Below, in pieces: positions 24,001-29,153 of a stretch of DNA of 64,000 nucleotides. The DNA is taken from contig OX359250.1 of assembly GCA_947179485.1 (NCBI GenBank), positions 23,128,887 through 23,192,886 of the forward strand, read 5' to 3'. The notes beneath the pieces were generated by a model. It was not told the DNA's origin. It saw nothing but the letters and a program-made list of their open reading frames with translations, and did no database searches. The stretch is from Allacma fusca (lineage: Eukaryota > Arthropoda > Collembola > Symphypleona > Sminthuridae). How positions within the stretch are numbered: the first letter of the stretch is position 1; each line of letters starts with the position of its first letter. Made by a program: the position numbers and the translations under genes.

Positions 24001-25756
24001 GGTTGAGGTACGTAATATGATTTGGAGGATATAAAATAATTTAAAACAAATGAAAATGATCAGGTAAAATCGTTGTGCTCGGAATTCCTGTAGTAAAATA
24101 CACCGTATTTTGAAGCTAAGGAGGAAGGTGTGTGAAGGAATAATATCCTTCTCAATGTTGTACTCAAAGTAGGAAGGCAAAATATATGTAAATACGTACA
24201 TAAGTATATATACACTTTACTATTAGCAAAGAGATCATTGTACTCCCTTCTATTTTTAGGCAGTACAATTATGAGTTCAGGTGAATTTGCAATGAATACA
24301 AACTAAACTAATATTTACCTTAGTTTACTAAAATAAGAAGTTAGTACTCACAAATGAATGTGTTATTAGATTATAATTTACATTGTCCATTTGAGAGGTA
24401 CTACAATCAATTATTATAATTAACTTTAGCCATTGTTTCCTCGCCTATAAATACGGTGAGGAAACTACCAAACGGGGTTCATTATTTCCTTGTCATTGAG
24501 TCGTTACTCTGATAGTTGTGGTAAATAAAACCAAACTATACTTTCCTCTGAAACGTATTGACTGAGTATCCGCATTTTAATTACATAAAAAATCTCATTG
24601 CATTCTAGTTGAATTTGGAATCGGATTTTGTAGGATTTCATAACTCAATTGAATTAAATCCTTACAATATCTACCTATGCGTGTCTGTAAACTTGCTCCT
24701 AAATAATATTTAAATTCCTCCTCCAAATAATTCCACAGACGATTCTCTCTCTCTCTCTCACTACATGCAAAAACACAGGAACACCCTCAACTATGTAATT
24801 AGTACTAAATTTCATAAATTGCTTTCCCTTGAACAAGTCTAATTTTTGAGAGCGAGGATAAGAGCACACGCACATTAACTTGTTGGATTTTGTTTACCCT
24901 CGTACGCACTCCTAAAAACCTAATTTACCCAAACTCATCCAACTAACTCGCTGGCCTAGACAGAAATTAGTGAAGGGGTTTAGCGAAGACATACTAAGAG
25001 AAAGGTGAAGTGGATCATGTTTACATATGTAATTATGTACATACATACGTGTGGAGTCATAAAAATAAGTTTTTACATTGAGAAACTTATTAAAAATAAT
25101 GTGAGTGAGTACAGAAGGGGAATACAGTATAAAAAGATGAACTTATTAGAGAAGGTGTTTGCCAGGATCTTGATAATTCTATCAGACAAAATGACTTGAT
25201 TTAGACGGCACACGAGGGAAACAAAAAGGACGTTTTGATTAAAAAGTTGCAAACTAATGCTAAAAATGGGATTTCTCAGCGAGGTTCCTGACTTGTGACG
25301 CAAAAAGGTGTTACATCATATCAAATCCAAATCAATAGCTTGACTTCGGCTTGTTTTGTTATCAGAGAGCGTCAATCTATCTTTATAGAGCAGTGATGAT
25401 ATAAATATATAAATATAATTATATATTTACACACACACCGAGTTACATTTAATATGGAAAGCCCTGACGTAAATTACTTACACCATTGTCTGACTATTGA
25501 GTGTTAATTGCTTACCATATTCCGTGTTGACAGCGCACATTTGTGGATGTGGGTACGACTCAGGACTACAGTACTGGTAAGACTCAGGGCCTGGATAGTA
25601 CGTACAGTCCGGAGGAATGTGCCCATAGGCAGGATGATACTCACAAGACATCATGTTCGGGGAGTTGGATGCATTACTTTGGGTAAGTGGACTGTAAATC
25701 AATTCATGATGAGCGGGGCTTATTTCTCCCGCTGAAGACACCATCGTATTCAACAT
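1..25756 (-). CDS. FNDC3: FNDC3A/B-like protein, spliced gene, 5' part (seven coding exons, 3' end outside window)
   Basis: Seven exons on the minus strand join into one frame of about 401 residues. All junction phases agree: 1, 0, 1, 0, 2 within the listed order after the first phase-1 junction. Seen in order: Pro/Tyr-rich N-terminus (exon 1), a segment containing QGHVVQQIVDENGTLRHVIV (exon 2), Pro/Gly-rich linker (exon 3), a basic helix with KDERAQRQYVKLRRK (exon 4), an acidic Ser/Gly linker (exon 5), then a fibronectin type III domain in exons 6-7. This order matches the N-terminal half of metazoan FNDC3A/FNDC3B, which carry about nine FN3 domains and a C-terminal membrane anchor; only the first FN3 is inside the window. 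Mammalian members act in adipocyte differentiation (FNDC3B) and spermatid-Sertoli adhesion (FNDC3A); the role here is inferred only. Intron 1 is 14,042 bp and intron 2 is 9,688 bp, while the other four are 87-447 bp. A complete Ty3/gypsy element sits antisense in intron 1. Confidence 0.9.
187..377 (-). CDS. FNDC3: FNDC3-like coding exon 6, fibronectin type III domain 1 (first half)
   Basis: The acceptor that keeps the frame is TTAG|GTTTCAG at 378/377. A second AG seven bases downstream would break phase, so 377 is chosen. The donor is TGCAG|GTAAAT, leaving phase 2. It encodes VSEVASQSALIQWSHPDRF, a variable acidic loop, then DFQYDVYIMDKTRDSRFKSI and FTGSALSC. FN3 hallmarks seen are the Trp of strand B (LIQW) and the Tyr of strand C (YDVYI). 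The 'Y-x-V-x-x-x-D-K' pattern followed by K-x-I/V-F/Y-x-G is typical of FNDC3 FN3-1. Confidence 0.93.
494..699 (-). CDS. FNDC3: FNDC3-like coding exon 5
   Basis: The acceptor is ATTACAG|CT and the donor CCGGTG|GTAAGT; phase 1 in and phase 0 out. It encodes an Asn-rich start, a Gly/Ser/Thr-rich acidic linker and then DEEEESRIQAQTEMLSTLIPPV. That last stretch matches the short helix that precedes FN3 domain 1 in FNDC3A/B (there ending '...LSxIxKPxVSxIQ'). The sequence continues into exon 6 as VSEVASQSALIQW, completing the start of the FN3 fold. Confidence 0.9.
1147..1347 (-). CDS. FNDC3: FNDC3-like coding exon 4
   Basis: The acceptor is ACTAG|GT and the donor AAAG|GTAAAT; phase 1 in and phase 1 out, 201 bp. 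After a PPTPPGPN linker it encodes a charged, probably helical segment containing KDERAQRQYVKLRRKFELKQ. Animal FNDC3 proteins have a similar basic segment (KDERxQRQxxKLxxKLxxKQ) between the Pro-rich N-terminus and the FN3 array. This makes it a strong family marker. The basic cluster could act in RNA, lipid or nuclear targeting, but nothing in the sequence decides this. Confidence 0.9.
1519..1624 (-). CDS. FNDC3: FNDC3-like coding exon 3
   Basis: This is a 106-bp exon between an AAACAG|GG acceptor and a G|GTGAGT donor, phase 0 in and phase 1 out. It encodes a Pro/Gly/Phe-rich linker (FYPPGPGFPGHFPGMQAG) like the Pro-rich spacer of FNDC3 proteins. It has no domain or catalytic residue. The minus-strand frame is open only when joined as given. 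The opposite-strand ORF that covers this stretch is a shadow. Confidence 0.85.
1625..11312 (-). other. FNDC3 intron 2 (9.7 kb), no gene seen
   Basis: Intron between coding exons 2 and 3. I find no transposon ORF, RNA gene or exon-like segment that fits the FNDC3 phases. Points noted inside: a perfect TGACGTCA palindrome at 2523-2530, and a stretch from about 3.2 to 4.9 kb in which the + strand is strongly G-rich over C. Isolated ORFs of 97-105 codons (3496-3789, 9958-10272, 10871-11188) have no recognisable domain. Homopolymer tracts are short (about 13 A at 7751-7765). Confidence 0.75.
2523..2530. promoter_or_regulatory. Perfect CRE palindrome TGACGTCA
   Basis: The eight-base consensus for CREB/ATF-type bZIP factors is present without mismatch inside FNDC3 intron 2. 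A 7/8 match (AGACGTCA) lies at 25883-25890, about 130 bp upstream of the FNDC3 start codon. A single 8-mer can occur by chance in 64 kb, so function is only possible. Confidence 0.25.
11313..11473 (-). CDS. FNDC3: FNDC3-like coding exon 2
   Basis: The acceptor is TTACAG|GC and the donor TTC|GTAAGT. The exon enters in phase 1 and leaves in phase 0 (53 codons plus two bases). The peptide contains VPQGHVVQQIVDENGTLRHV followed by IVSHQPP. This resembles the FNDC3 N-terminal block in which a Pro-Gly/Gln-Gly-Tyr/His turn precedes a 'Q-x-I-D-x-G-x-R-x-V-x-V' strand. It is the most family-specific segment upstream of the FN3 domains and the main reason for joining the far exon at 25.5 kb to the cluster at 0-1.6 kb. 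Confidence 0.9.
11474..17170 (-). other. FNDC3 intron 1, part 3' of the retrotransposon in gene sense
   Basis: Non-coding between exon 2 and the element. It holds a (CT)n tract at 15823-15847 and a short (AC)n tract near 16796-16811. No exon-like segment with correct phase and no RNA gene was found. ORFs of 60-81 codons here look random. Confidence 0.7.
17479..17509 (+). promoter_or_regulatory. LTR TATA box inside an 11-bp inverted repeat
   Basis: TATAAATA (17490-17497) is bracketed by GTTTCCTCGCC (17479-17489) and GGTGAGGAAAC (17499-17509). The arms are reverse complements except for one position, which would be a G-T pair. The whole unit recurs in the 3' LTR at 24435-24465. The TATA call is strong from position and consensus. 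A role for the inverted repeat (protein-binding site or cruciform) is inference. Confidence 0.7.
17568..17573 (+). terminator. LTR polyadenylation signal AATAAA
   Basis: The canonical hexamer lies about 75 bp downstream of the TATA box, as expected for the R region of an LTR. In the 3' LTR copy (24524-24529) it would direct 3'-end formation of the genomic RNA. Confidence 0.6.
17715..17732 (+). other. Primer-binding site (tRNA 3' end complement)
   Basis: TGGCGATCCTGCCAGTTC begins four bases after the 5' LTR with the TGG that pairs with a tRNA CCA end. The first 15 bases match 12 of 15 positions of the tRNA-Arg-type site I recall for 412-like elements (TGGCGACCGTGACAG). The primer is therefore probably an arginine isoacceptor or a relative. 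A comparison with the host tRNA set would settle it. Confidence 0.75.
17798..19627 (+). CDS. gag: Gag polyprotein of Ty3/gypsy element (609 aa)
   Basis: Structural protein that assembles the virus-like particle and packages the element's RNA. The start is ATG 17798 in a good context (AAAAATGG); the frame extends four codons upstream only with a TTG. Seen: basic N-terminus MGRGNTKRN; a Pro/Ser-rich low-complexity region; a probable coiled coil at about residues 157-251; a capsid-like retrotransposon Gag domain at about 308-475 with the usual TPFEFLIELRKY, EEAYDWYRY, FEYKFRNEF and EPLTQFIR landmarks; a basic Ser-rich linker; and one CCHC zinc knuckle, CFGCGKAGHMKKDC, at 576-589. It ends 20 residues later. 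The last 105 bases overlap the open pol frame. The Gly at position 2 suggests possible N-myristoylation, but the following Arg is unfavourable. Confidence 0.96.
   Translation: MGRGNTKRNIPPISMSLRSRDGEEELQDLNPPPGAGPVAHSPPNLAHMLNDQETERSAENTENEGDMGPPPDFRGEMTRPLTLGFQLLNVGNMRHSTPVVIDDFNTSHQSNPFGAQNSAACTQTDERTSKPWGNSQSTATSSSDNIYGSSSLQHTDLGEKFNQMRREMSANKFQFQGQLENIGSHLEDYRALSKVVNAQDENLGRIQTTLGQFSQHMKIMAEKIELISQNVNISLQEQNRTLATVISSQMQMNSTSTTDNIPYVNSFARAQTPVNNGNTRNLHFNSFANPNTASQNNSAQGSKLNLKSSEVPIPKYSGSIDKKTPFEFLIELRKYQSVTGYSPKQMLENIIPLALKEEAYDWYRYEDPITEWRDFEYKFRNEFQAIGYTDELERELRDRSQAPQEPLTQFIRVIQGFYERLGKDANGMELVQQVKKQSHPEYKKILQNKSIHSLHDLKLAAQEAQKIIKSCMTYKPPNSRDVLEPSLGWKEKSSKYGEEKPTYFERQNKYGNYDAKLDFASVDPFTYFHTSRARREVKFDDRPKSNASSRSSSPENQSGRNSPAFNSRTERNEIICFGCGKAGHMKKDCTIKLKEQRSGNERGPSPAHK
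19516..23124 (+). CDS. pol: Pol polyprotein: protease, reverse transcriptase, RNase H, integrase (-1 frame to gag)
   Basis: The frame opens after a TGA at 19513 and has no ATG near its start, so it should be made as Gag-Pol by -1 frameshifting; about 1175 residues follow the shift. Residue numbers count from 19522. Protease: FLDTGSSISIL (Asp73) and ILLGRDFL (141-148). RT: FLVPKK, TNWQPLN, TIMDFPDGF (Asp412), FYDD (Asp476-Asp477). RNase H: STDAS (Asp623), SEKECLAV, IETDH (Asp689). Integrase: zinc domain His842, His849, Cys879, Cys882; catalytic Asp910, Asp969, Glu1004 (34 residues between the last two, D,D35E); GPF at 1142-1144. There is no chromodomain. Oddities: Phe replaces Tyr in the YxDD box, and Gln replaces Phe in the usual 'FGLxxAP' motif (QGLTGAP). 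No stop or frameshift breaks the frame. Confidence 0.97.
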   Translation, partial: NHLLWLWKSRTYEKRLYDQIKRTTFGKRTRAESCSQINCSGSAYNYTISNATAYDYPDPLINVCILDTYMHAFLDTGSSISILGQPVVKIIMERKLPIQRSGKSINFLVGETTSKGCIKLKLDYLHGKCKQIFTLLPSSTKPILLGRDFLALTSITPVIWKNSYMIGLDAQKLFPFTSYTNKPCGNITESDVDTIPVNTTDDLIDLMSSEEELEIGEVHIKEMSKLNEALTVKESMTPAEILANWDYPDSMAEPRRVVVEEVMLPTFDSKFPTPEGIRVPAYLDEEKQSRLYETLRPFFPMFTDKPGRCHHYKHHINTGNARPVTARIRPMSAGKRELFREAVKELLAQGIIEPSKSQWSANAFLVPKKTPGKYRLVTNWQPLNKVTIKEETPMPLVDTIITDLQNDDYFTIMDFPDGFYHIPMDDESKEKTAFNTPDGLMQYVQMGQGLTGAPGTFHKAIRKALQKYLNTCVKCFYDDTIVHSKGFELHLLHLQIILSKLWGKGYTIHPSKLQLCRQQVSFLGFLIKPGKVLPDPAKVFCIQNYPILKSAKDVQRFLGLGQFYARFIQDFNRTSKPLRDLLKKNVSFEWSNDCQQAFESLKNSISETTYLKIPDLNKPFVISTDASNTGLGAVLLQEHNSQLYPCWFASRGLKPAETRYSVSEKECLAVIWAIDKFRGFIEYTEFTIETDHAALSWLLSTKDPAGRLARWFMTLQQYKFNVVYRPGTSIRMKAADALSRMHTVALVTVTAPELEGIDRDRLIQEQAKDEHLSSLIKFLKEPSSELDPYEYNQLKAMSSRASLTEDGLLLKYVGPKGRPWEDERYYWRIWLPTILVQSIVLYFHSDIIFGHMGIRKTYGRIEQRVYWSNMRKDVVRYINACQTCQQAKRPRIPPVPASSMTPSGPWETICTDLMGPYPKGQKQNQYLLVILCHLTKFLEIFPLRKATTESILEKLWSVVCRYGIPKTILMDNGSQFASKQFHSFCESLGINAFHISAYHAQANPTERYNQTIKEMIVTVTSNTKDWDMNTDALAFAIRSAINDATGFSPAYLNFGRELHCPFDNRVKTILPNTVHESEFGKRINLLHQIVRDSLLKSSQVSLSYYNKKCKPRYYTPGDLVWLRSHFLSDASKGFSAKLSKKREGPFRVITVVALNTYDIIHIHTGQAVNKVHANELSPVISNGIQQHQNEELEDPQAECPDQ
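19591..19643 (+). promoter_or_regulatory. Probable -1 programmed ribosomal frameshift signal (slippery heptamer plus stem-loop)
   Basis: G GGA AAC (19591-19597) is in exact X XXY YYZ phase with gag codons TCG GGA AAC. It is a known retroviral slippery sequence. After an 8-nt spacer a stem can form: 19606-19611 with 19638-19643 (GCCGAG/CTCGGC), a bulged T at 19612, then 19613-19616 with 19634-19637 (CCTG/CAGG). This gives ten pairs and a 17-nt loop. The gag stop codon (19625-19627) sits in the loop. Spacer, stem strength and phase all fit a -1 signal. A loop-to-downstream pseudoknot (TTGT 19629-19632 with ACAA 19646-19649) is possible but weak. Confidence 0.85.
23060..23830 (+). CDS. ORF3 of the Ty3/gypsy element, 256 aa, function unknown
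   Basis: A third intact frame starts at ATG 23060, overlaps the last 65 bases of pol in the +1 frame, and ends at TAG 23830. This is the position where envelope-bearing gypsy elements carry env. However, no signal peptide, hydrophobic membrane span, furin-like site or Cys-rich ectodomain is visible. The first 75 residues are very hydrophilic and rich in Asn, His, Lys, Arg and Ser. The middle, about residues 85-195, looks globular (VYISEYERMI, IQRYELQTTC, FVERGILHME, ISLLSITAAVGLRDRI). The tail is Gln/Ser-rich. The start of ORF3 (NTKTRNWKIPKRN) faintly echoes the Gag N-terminus (NTKRNIPP). I do not recognise the family. Expression would need a spliced RNA, leaky scanning or reinitiation. Confidence 0.8.
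   Translation: MASNNTKTRNWKIPKRNAQTNDHQSDSHPNSHKNRRTDKFKSGEVKSNNYSSHNTPRPHHKSHNERELDRFNSFFSPGTQSVYISEYERMIMDCEKLTIIQRYELQTTCAHAKLAPMQFVERGILHMESNFAERRHFGENMPFNPKAVQIKIDRNNGERHISLLSITAAVGLRDRITIRPEGRIFNQPNDFTRHVEYICDDLPCNGNSSATTLPASNPEVIPGQLQSSPVAFYQQQRSGHETMEIQSAASGQVEAI
23831..24117 (+). other. Non-coding 3' region of the element
   Basis: Between the ORF3 stop and the polypurine tract. It is AT-rich with no open frame of note. It may hold packaging or cis-acting RNA signals, but none is identifiable by eye. Confidence 0.6.
24118..24128 (+). other. Polypurine tract
   Basis: AAGGAGGAAGG, all purine, ends two bases before the 3' LTR. This is the standard plus-strand primer site of LTR elements. 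Confidence 0.85.
24131..24666 (+). repeat. 3' LTR of the Ty3/gypsy element
   Basis: The same 536 bp as the 5' LTR, shifted by exactly 6956 bp, with no substitution or indel found by eye. It is preceded by the polypurine tract and followed by the ATAT duplication. The AATAAA copy at 24524-24529 would terminate the element's transcript on the + strand, which is not the sense strand of the host gene. Confidence 0.97.
24671..25515 (-). other. FNDC3 intron 1, part adjoining coding exon 1
   Basis: Non-coding. It holds a short (CT)n tract near 24745-24759 and an AT-rich palindromic stretch near 25398-25428. No exon-like segment was found. Confidence 0.65.
25516..25756 (-). CDS. FNDC3: FNDC3-like coding exon 1 (start codon exon)
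   Basis: The ATG at 25756-25754 is the first in-frame Met after an upstream in-frame TAA, about 15 codons before it, so this is a well-supported start. A second ATG lies four codons further on. The exon encodes 80 residues plus one base (phase 1). They are rich in Ser, Pro, Tyr and His, with repeated PESY motifs (PGPESYQY, SPESYPHP), and have no signal peptide or membrane segment. The exon ends at TATG|GTAAGC, a consensus donor. The N-terminus of FNDC3 proteins is low in complexity and poorly conserved. Assignment therefore rests on exact phase agreement with exon 2, which does carry a family motif. 5' UTR extent and any upstream non-coding exon are not visible. Confidence 0.82.
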
Positions 25757-28651
25757 TAATCGGAGAGGAGAGTCGGGATCACCAACGCAATCTTACTCGG
25801 ACAACGGTTTACTGATTCTCAGCAAAATGCTATCTGTGATATTACTGTCTCTTCGGATTTCTTCACTTTACCCAGGATCACCAGACGTCATTAGATTTTA
25901 GGACAGAGAACATAAACTCCTTCAAATTTCAAAAACAAAAAGGAAAAAAATAAATAAATAAAATACCAGCACACAAAATCATAACATAAATCGTAGACAA
26001 ACATAAATTTCGGAGATGTCAGAGGAGAACCAAAACCTGAAACTGCACACACCAACCCTGCCGTAGGTATCAAACTAATGAGTAAAACACAGTACGGACA
26101 CGCACATAATACTATACTTTTGTATCCACTACAAAAATTCGGCTCTCGACAGCAAATGACAAACGACAAACCTTGGGAGTCTAACAGAAGGAAACTGTGA
26201 CTGGGGAGTTAAAATCAAGGGAAATGTGTGTCTCTTAAAAATAACAACTGTCAAAGATCCCCACAATTGCCAACAGGTGCGTTTCCCAAGGAAATTCCAA
26301 TTTTCGTAAACCAATTAAGATTAGTCCGACAGTCTATTGACACCAGAGTGAGATAAGTACAAATTAGGAGGACTATATGAGCCACCATATGCAGAAATGA
26401 TTTTCAAAAAAAAAAACTGTAAACCACTGTCACTATTTTACCAGATTAAGTACAAATTGCTAAAGACTTTTTTGAGCCATTCCTTTGGAAATGGGCAAGG
26501 AGCGTTTAGTTTAGTAGCACTTGAAAATGACGTGTAAACACTCAAGTGGAGATTGTTTTATTGCAACCATCTCAGCACATGTCAGATCTGCTCCTGACTA
26601 TACCTGTGTTCATTGAAATTACTCACTCACAATCAGTGACAGCACACAAGACGACGAGAGCAGAGAGCTTCGGAATTTGTTTATTGTGAGGGAAAAGAGC
26701 CACAGTATAATGCTGGCTGACACAAGTAGAAAGGCTTCACAATAAAACAATAAAGGCTTATATATTCTACTAATGAAGAATTATTACTATATTATATGCA
26801 GCTAGAAAAACTTGAATGCAAATAAGCATGTCTGAGCATTATTTCTATTTGTATGACAGCCTCTTTATGAGAATAGGCAAAGTTCGCTTTAATATTTATA
26901 AACACTGTGTATATTCAATACTTTATCACTATTATATTTGTAGAGCGAATGAGTAAGGCACACGCAGCCGATTTTCATCTATAATTTTTTTTAAATTCCT
27001 TCCCACTCATACAGAACATTTTTTTATTACTATTCCACCAACTGCTCCTATGTAAATGTAACTAGCAAAGGCAAAACCATTGCACATTTTATGTATTTTC
27101 GCTGGGAAAAGCCAAACAGTGTATTTGTAATCCTCAACACTCTTCATCTATGAATACTAACTTCAAAAAGCGGAGTGGGGCTTTTCTCAAGTACATGCAC
27201 ATATAGATACTCATGACGACTACATGATTGAAAAAAAAAACTCATCCTTAAAAATCCAAACACTACAACAATAATTAAGCTTTGAATTACGTTCCTTGGG
27301 AAAGGGGATAATTTTCAGTAGGAAAGAAACATTGTTTAGAAAAAATGGGAGACATGGCAGGTGGCAGTACTGTCAGTCACAATTTTACAAAATCCTGCAT
27401 AACTAACCTTTATTACCACTAATACATAACCCTGCACATTCACACAGGTACTTAAATAAATTCTACACGTTGTTCAAGCCAATGAGTGCCTGCTGTTTGA
27501 AATCGGGTCAGTCAAGTGCATATTGACTTGCTTCGAGCTCCTAATGTTGTGTATACAAAAGACACTATAGGTGTGTGTGTGTGTGTGTGTGTGCATTGTA
27601 CTGCAAATGCTTACTTTAAAACTTGTGTGTAGTCAATAGTATATCATCCTGGGAAAAACAATTTGTGGTCAAAACTCTTTACCACTCTACCAATGGGATT
27701 TTCACACTTTGGAGCCAAGTGCGCAAAATAAATACAGTGCATAATTATTCTTATGACAGGAGGAAGCCCACTGTAACGTCATAAGTCTCTCAAGTGAGGA
27801 AAGGTACACAAAGATTAGATTCTAAAAGTATCTCCATTTAAAAAAAAATGTATGACTGCCAATAATTCAGGAAATAATGACAACGTTGATGCCATTCTCA
27901 ACCAATACGTTCACGTTTTGCAATATTTTCTACCATATTCCTCGAACCCCGCCACACACACAGAGGATATACCTATGGAGAGAAATAGGATAAAAATTTC
28001 CCTCTGACTTCAGCTCAATTTCTCTCACAATCACTTTTCCCAATAGAATATATCCGCCTGAGCAGACAATCAAACAATGTCTCAGAATTGTGTAGGACAT
28101 GAAAACTATTATTTATTTCGCTGTATGAGTAACTCGATTTCGTGCGATTTTGTCACGTCTCGAGTTAATTTTAATTTCAATTCAGATGACTTTAACAACT
28201 ATCCTTTCAGGTACGGAGGAGAAGCTAGAGAATAACAAATAAGCAAACATAGTGATCATCACTGCTCAATTCAACTCCACTGCATTCTATTTTAAATAGC
28301 TATTGTTACATTGAAAACATTTCTGAGCTGCATTCTTATATGTACATGGAGCTTCAACCTTGTTTCATCTCTACTAATATGTATCATGTATATGCAGCTT
28401 CGATGGATAAATCCATTTTTTGTATCCGCATTCACCACCGCCATTTTTTCAAAAGGAAACACAACAGATCTGAGATCCTCCTTTCTCAAACCTATGCACA
28501 TACAACACAATTTATTTCAATCCATTGGTCAGCACTGCCAAATCAGCATGAAAAAACTACAGGCCAGGCATGAGATCATAAAGAAATTGCATACATTGCA
28601 GTACATTTACAGTATTACAATACGTAGCTTTCTTCAAAGATGTATTCCTTC
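25757..28651. other. Upstream flank of the FNDC3 coding start; no gene seen
   Basis: The first hundred or so bases should be 5' UTR of the FNDC3 transcript (minus strand), but the transcription start or an upstream splice junction cannot be located. A 7/8 CRE match is at 25883-25890. A (GT)n tract is at 27570-27593. ORFs here are under 95 codons and featureless. Confidence 0.5.
27570..27593. repeat. (GT)n microsatellite
   Basis: Twelve uninterrupted GT units. Confidence 0.95.
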
Positions 28652-28674
28652 CACACAGTCACACAACACACTCA

Positions 28675-28720
<46 letters not shown>
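28652..28720. repeat. (CA)n microsatellite with imperfect leader
   Basis: Perfect CA units run from 28679 to 28720 (42 bp), preceded by interrupted CACA blocks from about 28652. An A-run follows. The long ORFs called across it are artefacts of the repeat. Confidence 0.95.
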
Positions 28721-28721
<1 letters not shown>

Positions 28722-29132
28722 CGAAAAAAAAACAACTACAAATAAGTGTACGGTATACTTTACTAGAAAGGTTCCATGGTGATGGAAGAAAACCTCAAAT
28801 TAAAACCACTCAAACTCACCAAGAAAAGGTTTCTTCTATGAAAGGAGAAACCAATGTACACATGTGTACAGCTCGTACGTATAGCAGCAAGTACTCCTCC
28901 AAGCCCAGAGTGTACCTACACTTCCCAATGGAGATTACTCAAGTTAGAAGCTTTGCAAGTGAAACATTGAAATTGAAATGCCTAACAACGGGGCAACAGG
29001 TAGCCGTAAATCCATGGTGAGTTTACATCCCAGGCCATCAAGTTATAGGAAGAGGAAATAGTAATCACAGAGTGAAACACACGGCCTAAGCTTTCCACTA
29101 GTGTTCCATTCAAATGCAGAGGAGAAGACATG

Positions 29133-29153
29133 TTTTTTTTTTTTTTTTTTTTT
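29133..29153. repeat. T homopolymer (21 bases)
   Basis: An uninterrupted T run. Read on the minus strand it could be the poly(A) tail of an old retroposed sequence, but no matching body or target duplication is evident. Confidence 0.9.

Larger units (their letters stand above)
17171..24670 (+). mobile_element. Complete Ty3/gypsy LTR retrotransposon with ATAT target-site duplication
   Basis: LTRs at 17175-17710 and 24131-24666 (536 bp each, TG...CA) show no difference on base-by-base reading. They are flanked by ATAT at 17171-17174 and 24667-24670, a 4-bp target duplication. Inside, in order: 4-nt spacer, primer-binding site, gag, pol in the -1 frame, ORF3 overlapping the end of pol, and a polypurine tract. 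Pol order is protease, RT, RNase H, integrase, which defines Ty3/gypsy (Metaviridae) and not Copia. ATAT targets are known for 17.6/297-type gypsy elements. All frames are open, so this is a young and potentially autonomous copy. It lies antisense to FNDC3 inside intron 1. Confidence 0.98.

Noticed and set aside
28311-29020. Overlapping ORFs of 126-144 codons
   Set aside because: Their length comes from crossing the (CA)n array, which is open in several frames.
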